A stretch of 64,000 nt of DNA from Streptomyces iconiensis (lineage in GTDB: Bacteria; Actinomycetota; Actinomycetes; Streptomycetales; Streptomycetaceae): positions 38,908-102,907 of the forward strand of contig NZ_JANCPR020000035.1 of NCBI RefSeq assembly GCF_028657195.3, given 5' to 3'. The notes under the pieces are model-generated. The model saw only the letters and a program-made list of their open reading frames with translations, was not told the DNA's origin and made no database searches. Below, piece by piece: positions 51,797-60,582 of this stretch (position 1 is its first letter; the number at the start of each line of letters is the position of its first letter). A program made the translations under genes and the position numbers.

Positions 51797-52537
51797 TCAG
51801 CTCAGCTGGATGCCCGCCTCCTCGGCCGCCGCTCCCAGCACTTCGCGGAGCATGGCGGGGGTGAGCCTGCCGGTGAAGGTGTTCTGCTGGCTGACGTGGT
51901 AGCAGCCGTACAGGGTGAGGGAAGGGCCCTGCTCCTTGGGGGCGAGCACGGTGCGGGCGCCGTGGCCGAAGGCGGGGCGGGGGCGCGGGATCTGCCAGCC
52001 GGCGGCGCCGAGCACGGGCAGGACCGCCTGCCAGCCGAAGGCGCCGAGCGCGACGACGGTCCGTACCGTCGGGCGCAGCAGCTCCAGTTCGTGGGCCAGC
52101 CAGGGGCGGCAGGTGTCGCGTTCGGCGGGCGTGGGCTTGTTGTCGGGCGGGGCACAGTGGACGGGCGCTGTGAAGCGCACGCCGCGCAGTTCGAGCCCGT
52201 CGTCCTTGTGCGTGGAGGTCGCCCGACTGGCCAGGCCCAGATCGTGCAGAGCCGCCACGAGCACGTCGCCCGAGCGGTCGCCCGTGAACATGCGGCCCGT
52301 ACGGTTGCCGCCGTGCGCAGCGGGTGCGAGGCCCACGACGAGCATGCGCGCGTCCGGCGGGCCGAATCCCGGTACGGGGCGTGCCCAGTAGTCCCAGTCG
52401 GCGTACGCCTTCCGCTTCGTACGCGCCGCCTCCTCGCGCCACTCCACGAGCCTGGGGCAGGCCCGGCAGCGGCTCAGCGACCGGCCGAGCGTCCGCAGAT
52501 CCTGTGCGCGTGGCGCCTGTTCCTCGGGATACTCCAT
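51797..52537 (-). CDS. Family 5 uracil-DNA glycosylase (UDGb type)
   Basis: A 246-residue iron-sulfur DNA glycosylase that removes uracil and other deaminated bases. Motif 1 is VGLAPAAHGGNRTGRMFTGD and the C-terminal motif is YHVSQQNTFTGRLTP, both UDGb-like. Cysteines for a 4Fe-4S cluster are seen in SRCRACPRLVEW, VHCAPPDNKP and DTCRPW. The ATG at 52537 fits the family length; an upstream in-frame GTG would add 12 residues. Standalone housekeeping gene. Confidence 0.93.
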   Translation of the reverse strand: MEYPEEQAPRAQDLRTLGRSLSRCRACPRLVEWREEAARTKRKAYADWDYWARPVPGFGPPDARMLVVGLAPAAHGGNRTGRMFTGDRSGDVLVAALHDLGLASRATSTHKDDGLELRGVRFTAPVHCAPPDNKPTPAERDTCRPWLAHELELLRPTVRTVVALGAFGWQAVLPVLGAAGWQIPRPRPAFGHGARTVLAPKEQGPSLTLYGCYHVSQQNTFTGRLTPAMLREVLGAAAEEAGIQLS

Positions 52538-52600
52538 GACTCCACCATCGGACACCCTGCCCTGCCCGGCCACAACGGTTCGCCGTGCCCGCCTTGCCGA

Positions 52601-52627
52601 CCGTGCCCGCCGTATCGGTGGGCACGG
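52601..52627. terminator. Nested hairpin in the gap between PLD and UDGb genes
   Basis: CCGTGCCC and GGGCACGG pair around an inner CCG-TAT-CGG stem. It lies between two leftward genes, upstream of UDGb, so it may terminate incoming transcripts. Confidence 0.5.
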
Positions 52628-52805
52628 CCGGTGGCACGGCCGGACCGGGCGCCGCCTCAGCCGTGCCCGTACGCGGCGGGAAATCGCCGCAACCCTTCCC
52701 GCCCGGTGCCGTCCGGGTACCCGTACTCATCCGGGCCGGGTGTGTGGCCGTGCCGCAGCACCGCGCGGACGCACGGTCGGTCCTCGCCGAACCGCGACCG
52801 CTCGC

Positions 52806-54299
52806 TCACCGCGAGCCGGGAGGCGTCTTCGCCTTGCAGGTGTCCCTCAGGTTCCAGAACCAGGAGAGGTAGGCGGTGTGGTTGTCGCGGCCGGCGATCC
52901 TGACGGCGGAGTCGTCCGCGTTCTCCAGGTGGGTGAAGTTGGCGCTGCCCGTGTAGACGCGCGGAGTGATGTCGTCGTCGTAACGCCCGTCGATCATCAT
53001 GACCTTGGTGTGCAGCGAGACCTTCTGGCCGTTGCCGGGGTCGAAGCGGCACGGGGTGATCTGGATGGGCTCCCTGCCCGGCTGCGGCTTCAGCGCGCTG
53101 AGCACCTCCGGGTCGACGGAGACGGTCCCGGACTCCGACTTGGCGGGGTAGACGAGATCGACCCAGCACCCCTGGTCACGCAGTGCCCGCAACTGTCGTG
53201 CTATGGCCAGCCGGTGCTTGTTGAACTTGGTCAGCGCGATACGGACGTCCGTCTGCCGGGTGGTGCCGCCCTCCTGGTAGCTGCACTTGACCAGCTTGAG
53301 GACGTTGGCGATCGGGTCCTTCGCGTCCGTCTGCTGACGGGGGTAGTACATGCCCCGGTACGTCGCGCCGGTCGTGCTGGTCCAGAAGTAGTCGGGATCG
53401 GACTTCATGGCGCGCAGGTCGTTGAAGTACGTGCGGTAGTCCGCGTACACCCTGGCGTCGCTGAAGGTGACGGCGTCGTTGTAGGAGTTGTAGAGGTACC
53501 AGTCGTTGAGGTTGGACGAGGTCTGGAAGACCACGTTCTTGTGCTCCTGGCCGCCCACGCGCACGCTGGAGAACGTGGCGAACTTGCTGTGCATGTAGTT
53601 CCTCGCGATGCACCCTCGCCCTGCCGGGCAGCCAACGGCCCACGACTCGCGGTCGGTGCCCGCCTCGAAGGCCCGCTTGAGCTGCGCGAGCACATCGGGA
53701 CTCGCGGAGTCCAGCACGACCTTGACGTGAACGCCCCTGCGGTGCGCTTCCAGGAGCGCGTCCTTCACCGCCGTCGACCTGGCGCCGTCGGCGAACTCGA
53801 ACATCACGAAGTTGATCTCACCACCGGCGGGCGTGGCCCGTACGAGCCCGATGAGCTGGTCCATGACGGCGGACTGCTGCGCGCTGGGACCGCCGTCGGC
53901 CAGTGCGCCGGGGTCGTTGAACACCGGCCGGTTGAGGACGGGTTCTGCGACCAGAGGCGAGGCGGTCGGCGCGGCGGACGAGGGCGAGGAGAGCGAAGTG
54001 GACGACGAAGGCGAGGAGAGCGACGTGGACGACGAGGGCGAGGAGTGGGGTGAGGGCGATGAGAGGGGCGAGGCGGACGGGGCGGGAGCGGAGTCCTCCC
54101 CTTGAACGGTTCCGCCGGTGGCGCTCCCCTCGGGAGCGGTCTCGCCGGGACGGGCGGGGGCGGCGGCGGTCCGGCCGCGCCCTGCCTCCCCGGACGGGGT
54201 CTCGTCGCCCGGCGCCTGTCCGGCCGCCGCCGAGGCGGACATCGCCAGCATGCAGAGTGCCAGCACTGTGAGGGGCATTGTGCGTCGTGCTCTCGCCAT
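52806..54299 (-). CDS. Secreted phospholipase D-like protein
   Basis: A 497-residue exported protein with a signal peptide (RTMPLTVLALCMLAMSASAA, cleavage about residue 27). A ~100-residue Ser/Pro/Thr-rich linker follows, encoded by short repeats (SLSSPSSSTSLSSPSS). Two PLD half-sites come next. The second is canonical (LHTKVMMID, then YTGSANFT). The first reads MHSKFATFS, lacking the usual aspartate of HxK(x)4D, and is followed by FQTSSNLND. Such proteins may hydrolyse phosphodiesters outside the cell; the altered first motif leaves activity uncertain. Confidence 0.88.
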   Translation of the reverse strand: MARARRTMPLTVLALCMLAMSASAAAGQAPGDETPSGEAGRGRTAAAPARPGETAPEGSATGGTVQGEDSAPAPSASPLSSPSPHSSPSSSTSLSSPSSSTSLSSPSSAAPTASPLVAEPVLNRPVFNDPGALADGGPSAQQSAVMDQLIGLVRATPAGGEINFVMFEFADGARSTAVKDALLEAHRRGVHVKVVLDSASPDVLAQLKRAFEAGTDRESWAVGCPAGRGCIARNYMHSKFATFSSVRVGGQEHKNVVFQTSSNLNDWYLYNSYNDAVTFSDARVYADYRTYFNDLRAMKSDPDYFWTSTTGATYRGMYYPRQQTDAKDPIANVLKLVKCSYQEGGTTRQTDVRIALTKFNKHRLAIARQLRALRDQGCWVDLVYPAKSESGTVSVDPEVLSALKPQPGREPIQITPCRFDPGNGQKVSLHTKVMMIDGRYDDDITPRVYTGSANFTHLENADDSAVRIAGRDNHTAYLSWFWNLRDTCKAKTPPGSR

Positions 54300-54621
54300 G
54301 GACGGCGTTCCTTCCGCAAGGCATCGGTTTCAGCCCCTCATTGACGCATCCCTGTCGACCCGTCGTCGGCGGCCTTCCCGGCCAACCTTCACTCATGCGG
54401 GGGGCGTACGAGGTGAGCGAGGCCACCGGAGGCGCACGAGTTCACCCCTGGCGCGAGCCCGGACGACCCCGGGCCCGTCTTGCCCGCATTCCGGACGCCT
54501 GGTTTGACTGGGCGCCGATGCACTTCTCCCTCACCCCCCTCGCCACTCTCACCTCGTACGCGGACTCGCCCGCAGAATCGCCCGCGAACTCGTACGCACC
54601 TCACCAGCCCGGTCACGCCGG
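54300..54621. other. Divergent intergenic region, no gene seen
   Basis: It separates the leftward PLD gene from the rightward channel gene. Near 54560-54600 TCGTACGC occurs twice around GACTCGCCCGCAGAATCGCC. No clear operator or hairpin is seen. Confidence 0.4.
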
Positions 54622-55617
54622 ATGACCGCCGCGGTGTGTTCCGGCTCCTCCCGGCAGCGGCGCCTGCTGGCGGTGCGGTGCCGGCGGCTGACGCAGCGCC
54701 CGGTGTTCACCGTTGTGGCCTTCGCGATGATCGTGTGCAACGCCGTCCTGCTCGGCCTGGAGACCTACGAGGGCATCGCGGGCCGCTGGCACGGAGAGTT
54801 GAAGCTCGTCGAACACCTCTTCCTCGCCGGCTTCACCGTCGAGATCCTGCTGCGTACGGCCGCCCACGCCGACCGCCCCCGTGCGCTGCTGCGCGACCCG
54901 TGGAACCTCTTCGACCTCGCCGTCGTCCTGCTGGCCTTCCTGCCCTTCGCGCGCGAGAACGCCACCATGCTGCGTCTGCTGCGCCTCGCGCGCGTCCTGC
55001 GCACCGCCCGCTTCCTGCCCCAACTGCGCGTCGTCGTGGTCGCGTTGGGAAAGAGCCTGCCCGGCACGCTCAGCTTCCTGCTCGTCGGCGCGCTGTTGCT
55101 GTACCTCTACGCGATGGTCGGCTGGGTCTTCTTCGCGCGCGAGGACCCGGGCCACTTCGGCTCTGTCGGCCGCGCGATGCTCACCCTGTTCCTGCTGATG
55201 ACGCTGGACGGCCTGGGCGAGGCCGTACGTACGGGCCTGGAGATCTCGCGCTGGAGCATCTTCTACTACGCCTCCTACGTCGTCCTCAGCTCCTTTGTCC
55301 TCGTCAACCTCCTGATCGGCGTCGTCATCAACTCCCTGGAGGAGGCCCGCGAGGCGGAGAAGAAGGTGGGCAAGGTTCCGGGGAAGCCCCCGCCGCTTCC
55401 GGCGCGGGACGCTGTGGTCGCACCGGCCCTGGACGCGGTGACCGCGGCCGACGACGACACCCGCCAGGGCGAGCTGAAGCGGAAGATCGAGACGGCCAGG
55501 CTCGCCCTCGACGACCTGGAACGCACCCTGACCGCACCCTTGACCGCACCCCTGCCCCCGGCCCGCCGTCCCGCGCCGTCACCTCCCGGCGACCGTCCGA
55601 GCGCGGCGGGGCCTTGA
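54622..55617 (+). CDS. Voltage-gated cation channel (NaChBac-like, single repeat)
   Basis: A 331-residue six-segment ion channel. Segments S1-S3 (FTVVAFAMIVCNAVLLGL, EHLFLAGFTVEILLR, WNLFDLAVVLLAFLP) precede an S4 sensor with arginines every third residue, LRLLRLARVLRTARFLPQLR. S5 is LLVGALLLYLYAMVGWVFF. The pore loop reads LTLFLLMTLDGLGEAV, where NaChBac has TLESWAS, so the selectivity filter differs (TLDGLGE). S6 (SSFVLVNLLIGVVINSLEEA) leads into a charged, probably coiled C-terminal tail of ~90 residues. It presumably forms a homotetramer in the plasma membrane. Confidence 0.9.
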   Translation: MTAAVCSGSSRQRRLLAVRCRRLTQRPVFTVVAFAMIVCNAVLLGLETYEGIAGRWHGELKLVEHLFLAGFTVEILLRTAAHADRPRALLRDPWNLFDLAVVLLAFLPFARENATMLRLLRLARVLRTARFLPQLRVVVVALGKSLPGTLSFLLVGALLLYLYAMVGWVFFAREDPGHFGSVGRAMLTLFLLMTLDGLGEAVRTGLEISRWSIFYYASYVVLSSFVLVNLLIGVVINSLEEAREAEKKVGKVPGKPPPLPARDAVVAPALDAVTAADDDTRQGELKRKIETARLALDDLERTLTAPLTAPLPPARRPAPSPPGDRPSAAGP

Positions 55618-55780
55618 CGCCCTGGCCGCCCCTGAGGGATCCCTGGCCGACCTCTGAGGCGCGGGTCTCTTCACGCGGGCGACGGGTGAGGGGGCCACGG
55701 GAGCTGGGGAGACGCGGGGATGCAGCGCGCCGGGCAGACGTTCTAGGCTTTTCGCCAGATCGCGATCATGGGAGTGCGCT

Positions 55781-56257
55781 GTGGTGAACGAGTCCGAGAT
55801 GCCCTACCTGCGACGGTGCGTGGAACTGGCGGCCGAGGCGCTGGAGGCGGGGGACGAGCCGTACGGTTCCGTACTGGTGGGGGCCGACGGCGCCGTACTG
55901 GCCGAGGACCGCAACCGGGTCGTCGGCGGCGACCGTACGCGGCACCCGGAGTTCGAGCTGGCGCGCTGGGCCGCGGAGAACATGGCGCCCGCCGAGCGCC
56001 CAGGAGCCACGGTCTTCACCTCCGGGGAGCACTGTCCGATGTGCGCAGCCGCACACGGGTGGGTCGGCCTCGGCCGCATCGTCTACGTCGCCTCTGCGGC
56101 CCAGATCGCCACCTGGAGCACCGACGCGGGCGCACCACCCGCACCCGTACGCGCGCTCCCCATCCGCGAGATCGTGCCGACTCTGACGGTGGACGGCCCC
56201 GTGGACGCACTCACCGACGACGTCCACGCGCTGCTGCGCCGCTTCTACGGGGGCTGA
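55781..56257 (+). CDS. Cytidine/guanine deaminase family protein
   Basis: A 158-residue zinc-dependent nucleoside/base deaminase. The zinc site is HPEFELARWA (His plus catalytic Glu) and TSGEHCPMCAAAHGW (two cysteines, PCxxC type). The N-terminus (EALEAGDEPYGSVLVGADGA) matches guanine deaminase/TadA-like proteins. Length fits guanine deaminases. It starts at GTG 55781 and stands alone. Confidence 0.88.
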   Translation: MVNESEMPYLRRCVELAAEALEAGDEPYGSVLVGADGAVLAEDRNRVVGGDRTRHPEFELARWAAENMAPAERPGATVFTSGEHCPMCAAAHGWVGLGRIVYVASAAQIATWSTDAGAPPAPVRALPIREIVPTLTVDGPVDALTDDVHALLRRFYGG

Positions 56258-56358
56258 CGGCACCATCGTTCCGGCGTTGACCGGCCGCGCCGCATCGCCC
56301 TGTCTCGCTCATGCCGGGGCTGGCATGATGGGCCCCATGACGCAGCCCCGAAAGGCCG

Positions 56359-56787
56359 ATGGCGCGTAGGCGACCCGGCGCGCTCCGCGCTCAGCGGTGG
56401 TCGGCCCGCAGCGAGACCTGTCCCGCCTCCCCGATTCCCGGCATTCCCCGCCGGACCCGGTTGGCGATCCACCGGATCGAAGCCCAGCATCTCGGGTGCG
56501 GTGCCTTCGCCCATGCCCTGCACCGGTACGAGCGCTTTCTCCGCCAGCCCGGCCGATATCTGTATCTGCCGTGGGGCGAGTCCCTCTGCTGTGATCCGAC
56601 GGAAGCACGGGACGTCTTGGAACACGCGCTTCGTCGGTTGCCGCGTGCGGACCGCGCGCGGCTCCGCAGGATCGTCGCACCGCTGGATGAGGAATTCCTC
56701 CGTCGGACTCTGCCCGATCCCCTGGCCGCGTCCGTCAGTTCATGGCACGCGGCAGCGTGGTGGCGGCAGAGGATACGCGAGAGGTGA
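56359..56787 (+). CDS. Unknown protein, coupled to the next gene
   Basis: A 142-residue Arg-rich protein. After a basic N-terminus come several helices (GAFAHALHRYERFLRQPGRY, TEARDVLEHALRRLPRADRA). The end is Trp-rich (SSWHAAAWWRQRIRER). GAAAGG lies just upstream of ATG 56359. I recognise no family. It overlaps the following gene by 4 bp (GTGA), so both are probably expressed together. Confidence 0.6.
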   Translation: MARRRPGALRAQRWSARSETCPASPIPGIPRRTRLAIHRIEAQHLGCGAFAHALHRYERFLRQPGRYLYLPWGESLCCDPTEARDVLEHALRRLPRADRARLRRIVAPLDEEFLRRTLPDPLAASVSSWHAAAWWRQRIRER

Positions 56788-57464
56788 CCGCTGACGTGTT
56801 CCCGGGCGGTGTTCTTCTCGGCCCGTATGAGGCGGACATCATCGACCAGGCGCTCTTCGTCGCCGTCCACCAGCGACGCCCCTCCGCGGGAGGCGATCCT
56901 TCGGCAGCCACGCGCAACAGGGACCTCTTCGACGAGCTACGCCGCGTCAGGGCGACGGAACCGCCCTCTGCGGCATGCGCGTCTCACCGGCCCGCTGTGG
57001 AAGGAGTGCGCCTGCGTCGGGGGCGGGTGGACCGCGTCCAGATCTCGGGGATTGCCTGGGTCGTCGCACGGGCGGCTCTCCTCGTGGCCTGCTTCGACGA
57101 CACCTTGTGCGAGCACGACTTCGGGGCCGTCGTCGGTTGGCGGCGGAGCGACTTCCACGCCCTCGCGGCGGAGTGCGAGGTCATGGACGCTGAAAGCCTG
57201 CGGGCCGAACTCTTCCGTGCCCGGACGCTGGAGGACGGCGTCCTGCACCGCAAGTTGCTGACGTTCGCCCTCGACCATATGGGCATGGAGCCGACCGGCA
57301 GGGACAGGGAAGCGGTGGCGCGGAATCTTTCCGTAGCGGCGAATCCATGTGAAGCGGCGGCGTTGACCGACGTGCTGGCCAGAACGCGGGCCAAGGCCGG
57401 GAAAGCCGGACGGCGGTCCAGGATGGCGGGGCCCGGTCGTCGTGGCCCGGGAACCGGTCGGTGA
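56784..57464 (+). CDS. Unknown protein, second gene of a coupled pair
   Basis: A 226-residue protein if translation begins at the GTG overlapping the previous stop; an upstream ATG at 56742 would add 14 residues. The mid part has a hydrophobic helix, GIAWVVARAALLVACFDD, and a DFGAVVGWRRSDFHALAAEC segment. The C-terminus is basic and Gly/Arg-rich (SRMAGPGRRGPGTGR). No motif tells its function. Confidence 0.6.
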   Translation: MTADVFPGGVLLGPYEADIIDQALFVAVHQRRPSAGGDPSAATRNRDLFDELRRVRATEPPSAACASHRPAVEGVRLRRGRVDRVQISGIAWVVARAALLVACFDDTLCEHDFGAVVGWRRSDFHALAAECEVMDAESLRAELFRARTLEDGVLHRKLLTFALDHMGMEPTGRDREAVARNLSVAANPCEAAALTDVLARTRAKAGKAGRRSRMAGPGRRGPGTGR

Positions 57465-57472
57465 ACGCCCCG

Positions 57473-59107
57473 TCATGCGGCGGGTTCGTCGTCGGCGCCC
57501 GTTCCCGCACCTGCCCTGGAGCCGGCCCCCTGGAGTGCGGCGAGGGCATGGGCGGTGGGGCGGGTGGATTCGTAGAGGGTGCGGTAGTGGGCGTAGAGGT
57601 CGTCGTAGGTGGGGGCGTGGGACGGGTCGGGGGTGACGGTGTGTTCCAGGGGGTTCCAGTGGGCGATGGCGTCGCGGGTGGCGTGGCCCGTGCCGATGGC
57701 CGCCAGGAACGCGTTCCCGAACGCGGCCCCGATGGTGTGGCGGGGCACGGACTGTTCGCGTCCGGTGACATCCGAGACGATCTGCGTCCACAGCTCGCGT
57801 GCGCCTCCGCCCACGGCGACCAGGCGCCTGGCCGCGCCACCGGCCTCCGCCATGGCGGCGAGGTTGTGCCGTACGCCGAAGGCCGTGCCTTCCAGGGCCG
57901 CGCGGTAGAGGTGGGCACGCCCGTGGTGCAGGGTCAGCCCGGCGACGACCCCGCGTGCCTCGGGGTCGAAGAGGGGAGTGCGCTCGCCGGCGAAGTACGG
58001 CAGCATCAGCAACCCCTCGGCGCCTGGCGGCAGTTGAGCCGCCTCCGCCGTCAGCGTCGAGTAGTCGGTGCCGGTGAGATCGCGTAGCCAGGCGGTGACG
58101 GCGCCCGAGGTGGCCATGCCGCCTGCCAGGCAGTACGTGCCGGGGAAGGCGCCGGCCGTCGACCACAGGCGGGCATCGGGTGCGGGCTCGTCGACGACGT
58201 TCACCAGGAACATCGTCGTGCCGTACATCAGCATCAGGTCGCCGACGCCGGTCGCGCCGACACCCACCGCCTCGGCCCAGGCGTCGACCGTGCCGGCCGT
58301 CACGGGCGTACCGGCGGGGATGCCGGTGGAAGCGGCGACCGCGTGCGTCACCTCGCCCACGACGTCGGAGGGCCACACCAGCCGGGGCCACTCAAGGCCC
58401 GGCGCGATCTCCTCGCACCGTTCCGCGATCCAGGCGCCGGCGCGCAGATCGTAGAGCGGGGTGCACTGGCTCGCCGAATGATGGTCCAGTACGTAGGCCG
58501 ACCCGCCCGTGAGGCGGTGCGCGAGCCACGAACTGGCCATGAACCAGCGGCGCGTACGCCCGTAGACGCCGGGTTCCCGCTCCCGCAGCCACTCCAGCTT
58601 GGGCCCGACCGCCTGGCTGGTCAGCGGCGAGCCGCACTCGGCCAGCACGCGCGCCGCACCGTAACGCGCGTCCTGTGCGGCGATCTGCTCTCCCGCTCGG
58701 GTGTCGACCCCGTACAGGATCGCCGGACGCAGCGGCGTGCCCTCGGCGTCGGTGGGCAGGAGGCAGGGGCCGATACCGCTGACGCACACGCCCGCGAGCG
58801 GCGCCGCCGGTGAGCCGGCGCCGGCCAGCAGTTCCCGCGCGATACCGGCCATGTCCCGCCACCACACGGACTCGGCATCGTGCTCGAACCAGCCGGGGTG
58901 CGGAGACGTGGTCCCGTGCTCGCGGACGGCCGAGGCGAGGAGCGCGCCGTCAACGGCGCTCACCAGCACTCCCTTCGAGGAGGCCGTGCCGATGTCGATG
59001 CCGAGCAGCAGGTCGCCGGGGCGGTGTTGCCGGTGCTCTTGGTGCGTCTGCGTCTGCGTCTGCGTTTGTTGGTGCTGGTGCTGCTGCTGGTCTTCTCTGT
59101 GCGTCAC
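57473..59107 (-). CDS. FGGY family carbohydrate kinase
   Basis: A 544-residue sugar kinase. The ATP-binding entry is LLLGIDIGTASSKGVLVS near residue 33, with ESVWWRDMAGIARELL and a clear FGGY domain (GLLMLPYFAGERTPLFDPEA, VGGGARELWTQIVSDVTG). GVDTRAGEQI and TAGTVDAWAEAVGVG are typical of xylulokinase/gluconate-kinase-like members. The GTG at 59107 is preferred because longer frames run through non-coding repeats. Residues 6-30 form a Gln/His/Thr repeat ahead of the domain. The substrate cannot be told without neighbours. Confidence 0.9.
   Translation of the reverse strand: MTHREDQQQHQHQQTQTQTQTHQEHRQHRPGDLLLGIDIGTASSKGVLVSAVDGALLASAVREHGTTSPHPGWFEHDAESVWWRDMAGIARELLAGAGSPAAPLAGVCVSGIGPCLLPTDAEGTPLRPAILYGVDTRAGEQIAAQDARYGAARVLAECGSPLTSQAVGPKLEWLREREPGVYGRTRRWFMASSWLAHRLTGGSAYVLDHHSASQCTPLYDLRAGAWIAERCEEIAPGLEWPRLVWPSDVVGEVTHAVAASTGIPAGTPVTAGTVDAWAEAVGVGATGVGDLMLMYGTTMFLVNVVDEPAPDARLWSTAGAFPGTYCLAGGMATSGAVTAWLRDLTGTDYSTLTAEAAQLPPGAEGLLMLPYFAGERTPLFDPEARGVVAGLTLHHGRAHLYRAALEGTAFGVRHNLAAMAEAGGAARRLVAVGGGARELWTQIVSDVTGREQSVPRHTIGAAFGNAFLAAIGTGHATRDAIAHWNPLEHTVTPDPSHAPTYDDLYAHYRTLYESTRPTAHALAALQGAGSRAGAGTGADDEPAA
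59044..59091 (-). repeat. Microsatellite in the kinase N-terminus
   Basis: On the + strand, GTCTGC/GTCTGCGTT hexamers run into TGGTGCTGG/TGCTGCTGG triplet-like units. Read on the minus strand they encode QQQHQHQQTQTQTQT-type sequence just after the kinase start codon. Confidence 0.85.
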
Positions 59108-59362
59108 GTCGTCTTCCCGCTCGTCCGCCGTTCCCGTTCGGTTCCGTTCTGCTCCGTCCGGTTCCGTTCCCTCCGGTCGCTTACCGTCCTGCCGGTCGCG
59201 CCACCGACCCGTACTCTCCCAGGCGCAGGCCCTTGTGCGAGGGGTACTTCGCGCGGAGTAGCGGTGCGGTCTGCCGCTGCCGGATGCCAACGCGGCGGCC
59301 CGGGTGGGAGGTTCGACATCCCGAAGCAGACACCCTGCCCGGGACAGAGAGAGGGATCCGAG

Positions 59363-59710
59363 ATGAAGTCGATCATCCGGTTAGTGGTCCGTGCGGCTCT
59401 GACCACCGCCCTGGGAGCCACCGCTGTGATAGGCGGTTCCAGCATGGCCTCCGCGTCCGATGTCCAGGTCACGGACTGGTCCAACAAGTGCAACTACGGG
59501 AGGGCCTGCATCTACAAGAACTCCTCGGAGGTCTGGAACGTCGAGAAGTGCGGATTCAACCCCATTCATGACTACTACGGGTGGGCCAAGGCGCACGGCA
59601 ACACCTTCGTCGTGACGTACCAGAACGGCTTGCAGGACCGTGTCCCCGCCTGGACCGAACGAGGGCTGGACCCGAACAACCTGGTCACTTCGGTAGACGT
59701 GTTCTGCTGA
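59363..59710 (+). CDS. Small secreted cysteine-rich protein (I36 inhibitor-like)
   Basis: A 115-residue exported protein. The signal peptide is IIRLVVRAALTTALGATAVI to about residue 32 (ASA/SD). The mature ~83 residues have four cysteines (KCNYGRACIY, VEKCGF and C-terminal VFC) that could form two disulfides. Size and pattern resemble actinobacterial peptidase inhibitor family I36 proteins, but I cannot confirm this. The ATG at 59363 follows a GAGAGAGGGA ribosome-binding site. Confidence 0.7.
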   Translation: MKSIIRLVVRAALTTALGATAVIGGSSMASASDVQVTDWSNKCNYGRACIYKNSSEVWNVEKCGFNPIHDYYGWAKAHGNTFVVTYQNGLQDRVPAWTERGLDPNNLVTSVDVFC

Positions 59711-59843
59711 GCTGAGGTCGACGCCGGCGGGATCCGTCCGGCACGGCTACGGGTTCCGCCGGCCCGGCTCCGGATTCGCGCGCCGGGGCCACTCCCGGCG
59801 CGAGGGGCCGACCCGCTGATCGTCGAGATCACCGGGGTGCAGA

Positions 59844-60461
59844 ATGATCTCTGTGCCGATGACGAACACCCCGAAGAGGGCAACGGTCGACGACGCTCAA
59901 CTGGTCAGCCACATCCTGGCTCTGGCCTTCGACGACGACCCCATGATGCGCTGGTTCTTCCCCGACGCTTCCACCCGCGAGGCGGGGCTGGGGCGGTACT
60001 TCACGACGCTCTTCACCCGGCAGTACGCCCACCATGGTGTGTGCGAACGCACCGAGGCGGCAGTCGCCTTCTGGGTACCGCCGGAGGGGCAGGCGAAGAC
60101 CGTCCCGGACGCGGAGACCGTCGAGGAGTTGCAGAACGTCCTCGGCGACCGGGCCACGCTGTTCCGCGAAGCAGTCGGAACGGCAGCCGAGCACACACCG
60201 ACGGAGCCGCACTGGCATCTGGCGGTGATCGGCGCAGACCCGGCCGCCCAGGGCCAGGGACACGGGGCAGCGCTGCTGCGCTCGGGCCTGGCCCAGGCCG
60301 ACACGGCCGGTCTGCCCGCCTACCTGGAGTCCTCCAAGCCCTCCAACCTCCCCTTCTACGAGCACTTCGGCTTCACCGTGAGCGCAGAAGTGCGGCTGCC
60401 GGGTGGCGGACCGCCCCTGTGGGCCATGCGACGCGAGCCCCGCCCCACGGCCGGAACCTGA
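59844..60461 (+). CDS. GNAT family N-acetyltransferase
   Basis: A 205-residue acetyltransferase. The acetyl-CoA pyrophosphate loop is PAAQGQGHGAALLRSGLAQA near residue 135. The terminal motif is KPSNLPFYEHFGFTVSAEV. The N-terminal part (FDDDPMMRWFFPD) matches the group of GNATs related to puromycin-acetyltransferase-like proteins. ATG 59859 is a possible alternative start. The substrate is unknown. Confidence 0.9.
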   Translation: MISVPMTNTPKRATVDDAQLVSHILALAFDDDPMMRWFFPDASTREAGLGRYFTTLFTRQYAHHGVCERTEAAVAFWVPPEGQAKTVPDAETVEELQNVLGDRATLFREAVGTAAEHTPTEPHWHLAVIGADPAAQGQGHGAALLRSGLAQADTAGLPAYLESSKPSNLPFYEHFGFTVSAEVRLPGGGPPLWAMRREPRPTAGT

Positions 60462-60534
60462 GTCGGCGTCCCGCACGGCCAGGTGGCCGCACAGTCACCT
60501 GGCCGCACGGCCACCCGACCATGGAGGGCAACGA

Positions 60535-60582
60535 GCAGGACTCGGCGCAGGACTCGGCGCAGGACTCAGCGCAGGACTCAGT
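60535..60582. repeat. Four 12-bp tandem units (GCAGGACTCGGC)
   Basis: Four nearly identical units lie in the convergent gap, just beyond and touching the last codons of the VOC gene. Confidence 0.88.

Noticed and set aside
51554..52903. 449-residue plus-strand frame over UDGb
   Set aside because: Shadow of the clearly identified uracil-DNA glycosylase on the other strand.
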